Shown piece after piece: positions 8,390 through 15,781 of a stretch of DNA of 64,000 nucleotides. The first letter of the stretch is position 1, and each line of letters opens with the position of its first letter. Origin of the DNA: Pseudanabaena sp. lw0831 (GTDB taxonomy: Bacteria > Cyanobacteriota > Cyanobacteriia > Pseudanabaenales > Pseudanabaenaceae); the NCBI RefSeq assembly GCF_016584665.1, contig NZ_BBJB01000050.1, positions 1-64,000 on the forward strand. The letters run 5' to 3'. Below the pieces are notes generated by a model. That model was not told where the DNA came from, did no database searches, and saw only the letters and a list, made by a program, of their open reading frames with translations. Made by a program: the position numbers and the translations under genes.

Positions 8390-9447
8390 CCAATGCGCCA
8401 CCACCAAAACCCAGAAAACCAATTCCGCCTACCTCAAGTCCAGAGTTAGACGACCCTAATGAATCTGATATTTTTAAGCCTTACAAGCTAGTCAGCTTCC
8501 CCAAATCGCCACCACCAAAGGCTCGTCCTGCTGGACATGATAAGTATTTAGGCGATCGCCTTCATGGGACATTACATCTCACGCTCAAAGTCCAAACGCC
8601 TCTTCATGTCTCAACGGGGGTTGTGGCACTGGGGAGTGACATTGGTTCTCCTGTTGCCTTGATTAAGACTATGACTCAGGGCAACGATCAAAAACTTGTG
8701 ATTCAAGGTAGCTCCTTAAAAGGATGCATCAGATCTGTGTATGAGGCAATTACCAATAGTACTCTAGCCGTAATCACGCCAAGATATAGAGATAAAATTC
8801 CTTCAGAGCGGTTGCCTTGTAAAAAGAAGGATGAACTATGTCCTGCTAGCCAAGTATTTGGGGCTTTAGACTGGCAGGGTTTAATAGAGTTTAGTGATGC
8901 TAAATGCGAAAATCCTAGTTATGGCACTGGGTTTATGCCATCTTTGTATGCACCGCGTACCCAGAGAAGAAATTACTACACCTCTAGAGGTGTGGCAGCA
9001 GGACGCAAGTTCTATTACAACTTTGCGAAGTCTATTGATAAAGGACATCAGGGAACTAATGTCCAACAAGCCGCTAAGGACTTTACCTTTACAACCCAAA
9101 TCCATTTTAAGAATCTCAAACCAGCCGAGTTAGGCACGCTCTTAATTGTGTTAGGGCAAGATCCCAATTATCCGATCGCTTTGAAAGTTGGTGGTGGCAA
9201 ACCAATTGGGATGGGTACTGTGACTGTGAGCGTAACTGCCATTGAGCAGGCTGGCAATTTACGCGATCGCTATTCTGCATATATTGCCACTGAGTCTAAT
9301 CGTCTGACTGGAGATAAGCTGCAAGTATTTATCCAAACACAAATTAAGGCAGCTCATTCTAGTTTGATTCAATCTCCTCAATTACAACAGTTAGCGGAAG
9401 TGCTGCGCTATCCCTCTGATTTGCAACCACCTTCAGGAATGTACTAA
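8386..9447 (+). CDS. Cas7-type RAMP protein with proline-rich N-terminus, type III-D
   Basis: A 353-residue RAMP protein. The first 50 residues are proline-rich and look disordered (PPPKPRKPIPPTSSPE). The RAMP core follows: LTLKVQTPLHVSTGVVALGSD, VIQGSSLKGCIRSVYEA, a Cys pair (PCKKKDELCPASQVFGALD), and the glycine-rich loop VGGGKPIGMGTVTVSV. It is the fourth Cas7-like subunit. The cysteines may bind zinc, as in other Csm3-type proteins. It overlaps csx19 by four bases and the next gene starts directly after its stop, so it is within the operon. Confidence 0.84.
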   Translation: MTNAPPPKPRKPIPPTSSPELDDPNESDIFKPYKLVSFPKSPPPKARPAGHDKYLGDRLHGTLHLTLKVQTPLHVSTGVVALGSDIGSPVALIKTMTQGNDQKLVIQGSSLKGCIRSVYEAITNSTLAVITPRYRDKIPSERLPCKKKDELCPASQVFGALDWQGLIEFSDAKCENPSYGTGFMPSLYAPRTQRRNYYTSRGVAAGRKFYYNFAKSIDKGHQGTNVQQAAKDFTFTTQIHFKNLKPAELGTLLIVLGQDPNYPIALKVGGGKPIGMGTVTVSVTAIEQAGNLRDRYSAYIATESNRLTGDKLQVFIQTQIKAAHSSLIQSPQLQQLAEVLRYPSDLQPPSGMY

Positions 9448-10119
9448 ATGGCAACTATAGAATCATCCATCGAAGCTCAATCTCTCTCAGAATCTCAATG
9501 GCAAGCTGCCCATGCGATCGCGATTGAGCTGGTCAAAAGTGAGACTGATGTTAATGAATTAGGCAAAGCGATCGCTTATCTACGTGCGGCGGTGAGTAAG
9601 TCTGATGCGGGTTCTAAGTTTTTTAAATATATTAAAACTTTAGTCAGTAATGGCAAGCAAATCGGTCATAGCGGCAAGACTTTGGATTATTATCGCAGTA
9701 TTGAAAATGCTTGCGATCGCTTTCTTCGAGACTATCAGGCTGATGGTTTGGCAATGCTGCAAGTTCTTGGTTGGACATCAAGGCTCATGCGTTATTACAA
9801 AACTGCGCCGATTGGTGAGCTAGAGGCATTTTCTGAAAAGCGATCGGCTGGGCAAGATTTAATAACTCAAAAACAAGCAGAGATAAAAGCTTCAGCAAAA
9901 TCTCAAAACTTTGCGATCGGTCAAATTGTCGAGGCAAAGATTGTAAACAAAAAGGAGAAAGGGAAAGAAATTACCTATGAAATTATTGGGACGATCATTA
10001 AGCTTTCTAACAAAGAGCCTAAAATATTTGACGATCTATCTGTTGGGCAGACTGTCATGGTGTCGATTGTAGAAATGAAGGATGAAAATACACCTAAAAA
10101 ACTAAAATATATCGCTTAA
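9448..10119 (+). CDS. Operon-final protein: Cas11-like helical part plus OB/S1-like tail
   Basis: A 223-residue protein of no family I can name. Residues about 1-135 look all-helical and contain MLQVLGWTSRLMRYYKT, which resembles the YLGYGARHLKYL helix of the Cas11-like protein at 4936-5400. Residues about 150-223 are beta-rich and basic (FAIGQIVEAKIVNKKEKGKE, GTIIKLSN, LSVGQTVMVSIVEMKD), as expected for a small OB-fold or S1-like RNA-binding domain. It starts immediately after the stop of the last RAMP gene, so it is translated with the complex. I infer a second small subunit or RNA-binding accessory; no function is proven. Confidence 0.6.
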   Translation: MATIESSIEAQSLSESQWQAAHAIAIELVKSETDVNELGKAIAYLRAAVSKSDAGSKFFKYIKTLVSNGKQIGHSGKTLDYYRSIENACDRFLRDYQADGLAMLQVLGWTSRLMRYYKTAPIGELEAFSEKRSAGQDLITQKQAEIKASAKSQNFAIGQIVEAKIVNKKEKGKEITYEIIGTIIKLSNKEPKIFDDLSVGQTVMVSIVEMKDENTPKKLKYIA

Positions 10120-10160
10120 ATATCTTTATTTTTCTGTTATAATTTTTCCACTGTTTATTT

Positions 10161-10361
10161 ATGGAAACTCAGATGTTACATCGAAGGTCAGATTCTCCAG
10201 TAGTTGATTTATACCCTGCATTGCATACGCACCAATTTAACAAGGCAACAATTACACAATCTCAGTCCTGTCTCTCAAGATATGAATTTTGTGAAGTTCC
10301 TTCTACTTCTTTTACTGATAGATTTTCAAGATTTACTGATTTTGAGAAACTTACAGCTTAA
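10161..10361 (+). CDS. Small open frame after the cas operon, doubtful
   Basis: A 66-codon frame starting METQMLHRRSDSP. It is rich in Ser, Thr and Phe, has no hydrophobic segment or recognised motif, and has no clear ribosome binding site ahead of the ATG. It lies in the gap between the last operon gene and a hairpin at 10390-10424. It may be a real small gene or untranslated sequence; I lean slightly toward untranslated. Confidence 0.2.
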   Translation: METQMLHRRSDSPVVDLYPALHTHQFNKATITQSQSCLSRYEFCEVPSTSFTDRFSRFTDFEKLTA

Positions 10362-10389
10362 ATAGCTGCTCATTCTTGAAATCTTGCTG

Positions 10390-10424
10390 GGTTCTTGGTA
10401 ACTAGTACTAAGCTACCAAGAACC
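10390..10424 (+). terminator. Hairpin after the type III-D operon
   Basis: GGTTCTTGGTA (10390-10400) pairs with TACCAAGAACC (10414-10424), an 11-bp perfect stem with a 13-base loop. It is followed by ACTCTC and a run of A rather than T, so it is a weak candidate terminator for the + strand operon or an mRNA 3' end stabiliser. It separates the cas genes from the three small genes downstream. Confidence 0.5.
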
Positions 10425-10466
10425 ACTCTCAAAAAAATATCTTGAATTTTATATATTTGTAGTTAT

Positions 10467-10694
10467 ATGTTTAGCGCAGACAAACCTAAAGAAAAATTGT
10501 ATTTAGTAACTGGTGTCTCAGTTGCAATCGATGTCGAGGATGGAATTCTGATTGCTGGAATTCTTTCGGATAGTCCATTTGCTGAGGATGAACAAAAAAA
10601 TGTAGGCGTGAAGTTGCCTGTTGCAAATTTTGCTTTTACGAAAAAGCAAGCAATCTTTCTAAGGGATCGTCTCAATGAATTTTTGAATAAGTAG
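10467..10694 (+). CDS. Small hypothetical protein, first of a three-gene cluster
   Basis: A 75-residue protein (MFSADKPKEKLYLVTGVSV...). The alternating hydrophobic pattern of the first half (LYLVTGVSVAIDVEDGILIAGIL) suggests a beta sheet, and the C-terminus (FTKKQAIFLRDRLNEFLNK) a helix. No membrane segment or signal peptide. The gene is followed after 6 bases by 10701-11189 and then by 11198-11593, all on the same strand, so the three probably form one transcript between the cas operon and the membrane-protein/cas2/array part. I do not recognise the family. Confidence 0.6.
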   Translation: MFSADKPKEKLYLVTGVSVAIDVEDGILIAGILSDSPFAEDEQKNVGVKLPVANFAFTKKQAIFLRDRLNEFLNK

Positions 10695-10700
10695 CCAACT

Positions 10701-11189
10701 ATGAAATTGATTAATAGCTCTATAACTAGTCCTTTTGATCTTACCTCTAGTAAGGTGCAGGAGATAAACTGGAATAAAAAATACTCCTCTCCTTTAACTA
10801 TTGTTGAATCAAAGCAATCATATTATCCTGATTTTCCAGACATTAAGGAATTGGGAAAAAAATTAGCGTCTTTTGTTGGCGTAGAAAGCGTTAGGGCTAT
10901 TGTCCCAGATGCTTCTAATCGTTGCTGGATTGAATTTGAAATTCTATTGCAACCTAGTAATGCTGAATTGCCATACGAAACTTGGGATAAAATTCAAGAC
11001 TTAGTAATTGACTATGAATGGAACTTAAGAGATAAGTCTGGCGAAAAGTGGTATTTCGGGGTTGATTGTGTTGAGTATTTCTCTAAAATTTGTCCTGAAA
11101 GTTTTAAAATTTTCAATTCGAGTGTAGAGCCTTCGGAAGCATTTCAAAAAATTTGGTCAAGCCCTAATGCTAATTTTGTAGCTATATAA
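10701..11189 (+). CDS. Hypothetical protein, second of the three-gene cluster
   Basis: A 162-residue soluble protein. Visible: KELGKKLASFVGVESVRAIVPDASNRCWIEFEILL, then LPYETWDKIQDLVIDYEWNLRDKSGEKWYFGVDCVEYF. The alpha/beta pattern with an acidic, aromatic C-terminal half could be a degenerate nucleotidyltransferase-like fold, since it stands directly before a HEPN-like gene as in HEPN/MNT pairs, but I do not see the GS-x10-DxD motif, so this is speculation. Spacing is 6 bases to the gene before and 8 bases to the gene after. Confidence 0.55.
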   Translation: MKLINSSITSPFDLTSSKVQEINWNKKYSSPLTIVESKQSYYPDFPDIKELGKKLASFVGVESVRAIVPDASNRCWIEFEILLQPSNAELPYETWDKIQDLVIDYEWNLRDKSGEKWYFGVDCVEYFSKICPESFKIFNSSVEPSEAFQKIWSSPNANFVAI

Positions 11190-11197
11190 ACTTTGTA

Positions 11198-11593
11198 ATG
11201 ATGACTTACAATAAGTATCAAGAACAAGCAAAATCCAATCATAAATCTGCTCAAAGCTCAAGAAAAACATTCCCTGATTGGGCGGTAACAATGTGTTTCT
11301 ATACGGCTTTGCACTGGGTTGAATATTATGCTTGTTTGAAAAGTGTTGATATTAGTGTTTATGGTGGTAAATCTCCACATGACTGTAGACGACTCTATGT
11401 TAGGGAGCTTGCCAAAGAGCTAAATAGCCGCACTCTGAGAAAAGCTTATGAAGAGTTAGAGAAGGAGAGTAAAAAATCTAGATACTTAGTAGATTTAAGT
11501 ACAGATGCAATAGTACATTACAAACTAAACAACTTAAAAGTTGACAAGGCTTTTCAAAATTTACAAATTATCAGTGTTCTATTGAGTAGCTAA
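11198..11593 (+). CDS. HEPN-like helical protein, third of the cluster
   Basis: A 131-residue, almost entirely helical protein. The stretch DWAVTMCFYTALHWVEYYACLK followed by PHDCRRLYVRELAK and a late KSRYLVD resembles a family of small HEPN-like proteins often found near defence genes. The catalytic HEPN ribonuclease motif (R, four to six residues, H) is not visible, so if it is HEPN it may be inactive or belong to a nucleic-acid-binding branch. The frame starts ATGATG at 11198. Fold assignment is from pattern only. Confidence 0.55.
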   Translation: MMTYNKYQEQAKSNHKSAQSSRKTFPDWAVTMCFYTALHWVEYYACLKSVDISVYGGKSPHDCRRLYVRELAKELNSRTLRKAYEELEKESKKSRYLVDLSTDAIVHYKLNNLKVDKAFQNLQIISVLLSS

Positions 11594-11601
11594 TGAAACT
11601 T

Positions 11602-11681
11602 CCTCGTAAGGGGACGGAAACTCTTATCCGTAAAATGCTGGCTAACAGTCAACTACTGTTCCAGTTTTTCCCCGCAAGGGG
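11602..11681 (+). CRISPR. Degenerate mini-array: one repeat 3' half, 48-base spacer, one half repeat
   Basis: CGTAAGGGGACGGAAAC at 11605-11621 matches the last 17 bases of the main array repeat with one change. The hairpin CCTC-GTAA-GGGG is kept by a G-T wobble, and so is the tag ACGGAAAC. After 48 bases, CCCCGCAAGGGG (11670-11681) reproduces the repeat hairpin exactly, but the tag is replaced by TCTATAC. The spacer does not match either neighbour gene by eye and contains a terminator (11638-11669). Either a relic of an old array or a stand-alone crRNA-like guide. It lies 1.6 kb upstream of the main array, on the same strand. Confidence 0.7.
11638..11669 (+). terminator. Intrinsic terminator inside the mini-array spacer
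   Basis: CTGG (11638-11641), a CT bulge and AACAGT (11644-11649) pair with ACTGTT (11655-11660) and CCAG (11661-11664) around the loop CAACT. TTTTT follows at 11665-11669. It is well placed to end the transcript of the three small genes, and it would give the 3' end to any RNA starting in the degenerate repeat. Confidence 0.65.
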
Positions 11682-11784
11682 TCTATACATGAGACTTGAT
11701 TCTTGAGTTTAAAATATACGCAACAGATTGACAGAATTAACTAACTAGGTGATATATGTAGATGGCATAAATTGGTATAAAACA

Positions 11785-12654
11785 GTGAAACCCCTATTTA
11801 CCATCACCTTTATCTTGCTGTTGCTCACTGGATCTGTGGGATTTCCTGTTTTTGCTCAAACATCTCAACCATCTACTGTTGTTCCTGCCGATCGCAATGA
11901 CAAAGAAATTGAACTGATCAAGGAAGAATATAAGAACCTGAAAGAACAGAACAAAGACATGATGTCTCGCTTAGAAAATGAGCGCAAAAGTCATTATGAA
12001 TTTGTCGAAAAAACTTATTCTGAAATACAGCGTGTATTCTACTTTAGCTTAGCTATTTTATCGGGATTAGTCGCTTTCTTTGGTTGGAAGACTCAAAAAG
12101 ATCTGCAAACTCAAGTTCAAGAATTTAGTACTATCGCGGCAAAAAAGCTAGAATCAGACTTTGATGCAGTAATTAAGAAAGAAATTAGCAAAATTCAAGT
12201 CAAGTTTGATGATTTACAGGAAACAGTTAAGTCCAACACTGCTTATAAAAGCAAAGGGATTATAATTATCGGCGACCAAAAACAACTTGACTCGATTCAA
12301 GAATCTATTGAAAGGTTAAAGAAAAAGCAGTTTCAATATATTAGTCCGATTGAAGAATCTTCTTTTGCAACTAAGACATTTAAACCTAAGAGTTGGGACT
12401 TGGTGATTTATCTTTTTAAAGAAAGAGACAAAGATCTACCCAAAGACGAACAAAAAGCTTTAGATAAGAATATTTTGGAAATTTTAGATATCCTGAAAGT
12501 CTTAGATCTTCCCATAATCATCTACGCTCCTAAAAACTCGACTATACCCACTTACATTTTTGAGAGACATGAATGGATATTGCCAGCTAATAGCCAGATA
12601 GCCTTCATGAATGCAGTTTTTAATGTTTCTAACCTATTGCAGGATCGTCCATAG
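11785..12654 (+). CDS. Membrane protein: signal segment, coiled coil, TM helix, Rossmann-like domain
   Basis: About 289 residues. I prefer the GTG at 11785, since it gives MKPLFTITFILLLLTGSVGF...VFA-QTS, a good signal peptide or anchor; an upstream GTG at 11749 adds 12 residues. A long charged coiled coil (residues about 40-80) is followed by a TM helix VFYFSLAILSGLVAFFGW, a second coiled coil, and a C-terminal alpha/beta domain: KGIIIIGD, SWDLVIYLFKE, LPIIIYAPKN, HEWILPANSQ. The strand order resembles a receiver, TIR-like or CARF-like fold but lacks the receiver phosphoacceptor Asp. Position between the type III-D genes and cas2 makes it a candidate membrane effector or cyclic-nucleotide sensor. 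No family recognised. Confidence 0.7.
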   Translation: MKPLFTITFILLLLTGSVGFPVFAQTSQPSTVVPADRNDKEIELIKEEYKNLKEQNKDMMSRLENERKSHYEFVEKTYSEIQRVFYFSLAILSGLVAFFGWKTQKDLQTQVQEFSTIAAKKLESDFDAVIKKEISKIQVKFDDLQETVKSNTAYKSKGIIIIGDQKQLDSIQESIERLKKKQFQYISPIEESSFATKTFKPKSWDLVIYLFKERDKDLPKDEQKALDKNILEILDILKVLDLPIIIYAPKNSTIPTYIFERHEWILPANSQIAFMNAVFNVSNLLQDRP

Positions 12655-12775
12655 TTACTAAATTTAGACCTTGATCAATATCTAAATTCAATATGTGATT
12701 CAGCATCAAATTTGGCGGTATCGGTCGGCTTTGCTGAGCGAAGCACCATATGAGGCGTTTCGCAGGAATGACTAA

Positions 12776-13051
12776 ATGCTAGTTTTGGTGGTCTACGATA
12801 TTGCTGACGATAAGCGTCGCCTCAAGTTATCAAATTTTCTTGAGGGGCATGGGCGGCGTGTGCAAGAAAGTGTGTTTGAGTGTTTTATAAGTTTAGATGA
12901 CATGAAAAAACTCCATGTTAAAATTAAAAAACGAGTAAAGCCTGAGACTGATAATGTGCGGATGTACTGGATTCCGTCGGATGCTTTGCCTAAGGCTCTA
13001 ACTGTCGGCAGCAATCCGCCAGCACCTCCACCCAGTTTTTACATAATTTAA
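12776..13051 (+). CDS. cas2: Cas2
   Basis: A 91-residue Cas2: MLVLVVYDIADDKRRLKLSN has the beta1 strand with the conserved Asp and the following basic helix, and the middle RRVQESVFECFISLDDMKKL is typical. Cas2 dimers join two Cas1 dimers to integrate new spacers. No cas1 is visible in the window, so Cas2 either works with a Cas1 encoded elsewhere or is a leftover. The C-terminal tail (SNPPAPPPSFYII) is proline-rich. The gene stands directly before the leader of the array and in the same orientation. Confidence 0.92.
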   Translation: MLVLVVYDIADDKRRLKLSNFLEGHGRRVQESVFECFISLDDMKKLHVKIKKRVKPETDNVRMYWIPSDALPKALTVGSNPPAPPPSFYII

Positions 13052-13295
13052 TGTTATGAAACTAGACAAAAACTTGGTTTAGCAATTATAGTTTTTACAG
13101 TTACCTCCATAGGTGGCAAGAACCTTGAAAACCGCATTATTACGTTGACCTATGGAGGTCGCTCTCTCCATAAGGATTTCCGCCTTTACAGTTGTAGTCT
13201 TATTGCGAATTTAGCAAGCTTATTGACTATGTAAAAGACCTATGGAGATCGCCCCTATTAAAAGCTTTACTGTGTAAGCCTCAAAAATGTGAGGG
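13052..13295 (+). promoter_or_regulatory. CRISPR leader with repeated 12-mers
   Basis: The 244 bases between cas2 and the first repeat hold ACCTCCATAGGT (13103-13114), its exact reverse complement ACCTATGGAGGT (13148-13159), and a third, partial copy ACCTATGGAG (13238-13247) 90 bases further on. The first two could form a hairpin. AT-rich stretches such as gtttttacag and ttattgactatgtaaaag could hold the array promoter. The leader lies on this side because the decayed repeats are at the other end of the array. Confidence 0.7.
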
Positions 13296-15517
13296 CTTTC
13301 ACCCCAGACACCCCGCAAGGGGACGGAAACCCTGAGCCATCGTATCCTAGGGCAAATAATCGTGCTGCTTTCACCCCAGACACCCCGCAAGGGGACGGAA
13401 ACAAGTCGTATGCAGAAAGTGTATTAATGTCCTGCAAACTTGCGCTTTCACCCCAGACACCCCGCAAGGGGACGGAAACGTTCCCCAACCCTTAATATGG
13501 TAGAGGCTGCCTTTTATTAAACTTTCACCCCAGACACCCCGCAAGGGGACGGAAACGCAAACCACGTGCAAATTATATTCGTCACGTGATCACTTTCACC
13601 CCAGACACCCCGCAAGGGGACGGAAACAGTTGGGCTTGCAGGCGACGAGATTCGTCGAGTTGGTCTTGACTTTCACCCCAGACACCCCGCAAGGGGACGG
13701 AAACTTAGATTTGTCAACTGCGTCCTCGGAAGTAAACTCTACCTCAGGGCTTTCACCCCAGACACCCCGCAAGGGGACGGAAACCTTTATCTGCAAGATG
13801 CTCTTTAGCAAGTTTCTCTTGATCGTCTTGCTTTCACCCCAGACACCCCGCAAGGGGACGGAAACCAATTTTGATGCGAATGTCAACTTCAGCTTTTGCT
13901 GTCTTTCACCCCAGACACCCCGCAAGGGGACGGAAACCGCTTGTATTAAATCCATCAATTTGTCCATCGAGACTTTCACCCCAGACACCCCGCAAGGGGA
14001 CGGAAACTATAAAATTTAGAAAGCTTGAAATAAACTCGCAGGCTTGCGACTTTCACCCCAGACACCCCGCAAGGGGACGGAAACAAAATCGACAGAAACC
14101 AAACCTAGATCGCTGTTACGTTCTACTTTCACCCCAGACACCCCGCAAGGGGACGGAAACCCTTGGGGATTGAATCTGAGATGGATTGAATCCACTATTA
14201 CTTTCACCCCAGACACCCCGCAAGGGGACGGAAACTCAAGGTAGATGACCAGCCGATAAAGAATAGTAACTCCCCTTTTAATTCTTTCACCCCAGACACC
14301 CCGCAAGGGGACGGAAACTTTGCACTCACAGAACGAGTGGAGACCAAAGCGGAAAGACCACTTTCACCCCAGACACCCCGCAAGGGGACGGAAACGCCGA
14401 GTTCACGAAGCAATCTAATGAATGTAGCTTCGCTCTTTCACCCCAGACACCCCGCAAGGGGACGGAAACACGAGTAGCTATTAGCTGGTGCAGTATTGTC
14501 CGCAACCACTTCACCTCTTTCACCCCAGACACCCCGCAAGGGGACGGAAACAGGATTTGCCAAATTTTGGATTTTTTCGTTTGCAGTTGCAACTTTCACC
14601 CCAGACACCCCGCAAGGGCACGGAAACATTTAGTGCAATCAGATAAAATGCCATCTTCGCAATTCTTTCACCCCAGACACCCCGCAAGGGGACGGAAACC
14701 TTATTCTCAAACGAACACCAATTACTGGTAACTGTGACTTTCACCCCAAACACCCCGCAAGGGGACGGAAACCTTGCAAGCCCTGTTCATCGGTTATGTC
14801 TTCAACAATACTTTCACCCCAAACACCCCGCAAGGGGACGGAAACATTCGCATATGCAATCTGCTTTTCGATACCGTCTACCTTTCACCCCAAACACCCC
14901 GCAAGGGGACGGAAACACTATTATCCCTACGCAATCAATACGGCTAAAGTAACAATCTTTCACCCCAAACACCCCGCAAGGGGACGGAAACTCTTAGTCT
15001 CTACAACACCCCAGCTATCTTTGCCATTCCAATAAACTCTTTCACCCCAAACACCCCGCAAGGGGACGGAAACCTGAACATTCTCGACTTTAACAAACAC
15101 TGGGTCTTCTTTCACCCCAAACACCCCGCAAGGGGACGGAAACTCTTGCAAGTACGACCCAAACCATTTGTCTGGGTTGGCAACCCTTTCACCCCAAACA
15201 CCCCGCAAGGGGACGGAAACCAGTCTTGCATTGTAAATCTGCCACATGCACAAAGTTTTGAATTCTTTCACCCCAAACACCCCGCAAGGGGACGGAAACA
15301 ATAAATACTGTTGCCACCGTTGGAAAAAGGAGAAGCAATACTTTCACCCCAAACACCCCGCAAGGGGACGGAAACCTGTACTTCTTGCGTTCCACGTTGC
15401 CGTGTTTCTGAAGACTTTCATGCCTATAACCCCACAAGGGTCGGAAACTGTAACCCAAATTGAAGGTTTTTGAGGATCACGACTTTCATGCCTATAACCC
15501 CGCAAGGGGACGGAAAC
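13296..15517 (+). CRISPR. CRISPR array, 30 repeats and 29 spacers
   Basis: The repeat is 35 bases, starting CTTTCACCCCAGACA and ending with the hairpin CCCCGCAAGGGG plus ACGGAAAC. Repeats start at 13296, 13368, 13445, 13522, 13593, 13670, 13750, 13831, 13903, 13973, 14050, 14126, 14201, 14284, 14361, 14435, 14517, 14593, 14665, 14738, 14811, 14882, 14957, 15039, 15109, 15186, 15265, 15341, 15415 and 15483. Spacers run from 34 to 48 bases, the loose spread usual for type III. Repeats 1-19 carry AGACACC, 20-28 AAACACC; repeat 18 has one G to C change. The last two have a different 5' half (TGCCTATAA), and repeat 29 is 34 bases with three more changes. Cleavage at the hairpin base would leave the 8-base tag ACGGAAAC. 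Transcription is + strand. Confidence 0.98.
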
Positions 15518-15668
15518 GTTACTGCACAAACATTGTGTACCAATATAGCTACGAGTCTTAACAGCCTTTTCTAATACTTCTAATACTTGCCAAGCTCTCT
15601 CAACTTCAACTCTTTCGTTATTGGATAGTTTTTTTTGTTAAATACTTCTAAAGCACTATTAAACTTAC
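15518..15668 (-). pseudogene. Relic reading frame behind the array
   Basis: On the minus strand the sequence reads NSALEVFNKK, then after a run of eight A's the frame slips and continues LSNNERVEVERAWQVLEVL and EKAVKTRSYIGTQCLCSN, where the array's last repeat cuts it. This helical text is coherent across the slip, so it looks like the remains of a gene cut by the array and by a homopolymer frameshift. The family is not recognised. The rest of the gap up to 15781 is AT-rich with nothing I can support. Confidence 0.4.
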
Positions 15669-15781
15669 CTACTTGACGTGTAAGCAGTCATAGTAAACTC
15701 ATATATATTCTATTATCAAGAGAAATAAATATATTATTGAAGAGCCATTCGCTATATCATTTAGAAAACTTTTATCTAAAA

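Noticed and set aside
11785-12654. C-terminal domain as a functional response regulator receiver
   Set aside because: The first-strand acidic pair and the third-strand Asp are missing, and no kinase gene is near.
13267-15529. Many open frames across the array with repeated SVPLRGVWGE or LSPQTPRKGTET peptides
   Set aside because: They are translations of CRISPR repeats and spacers; the period follows the repeats exactly.
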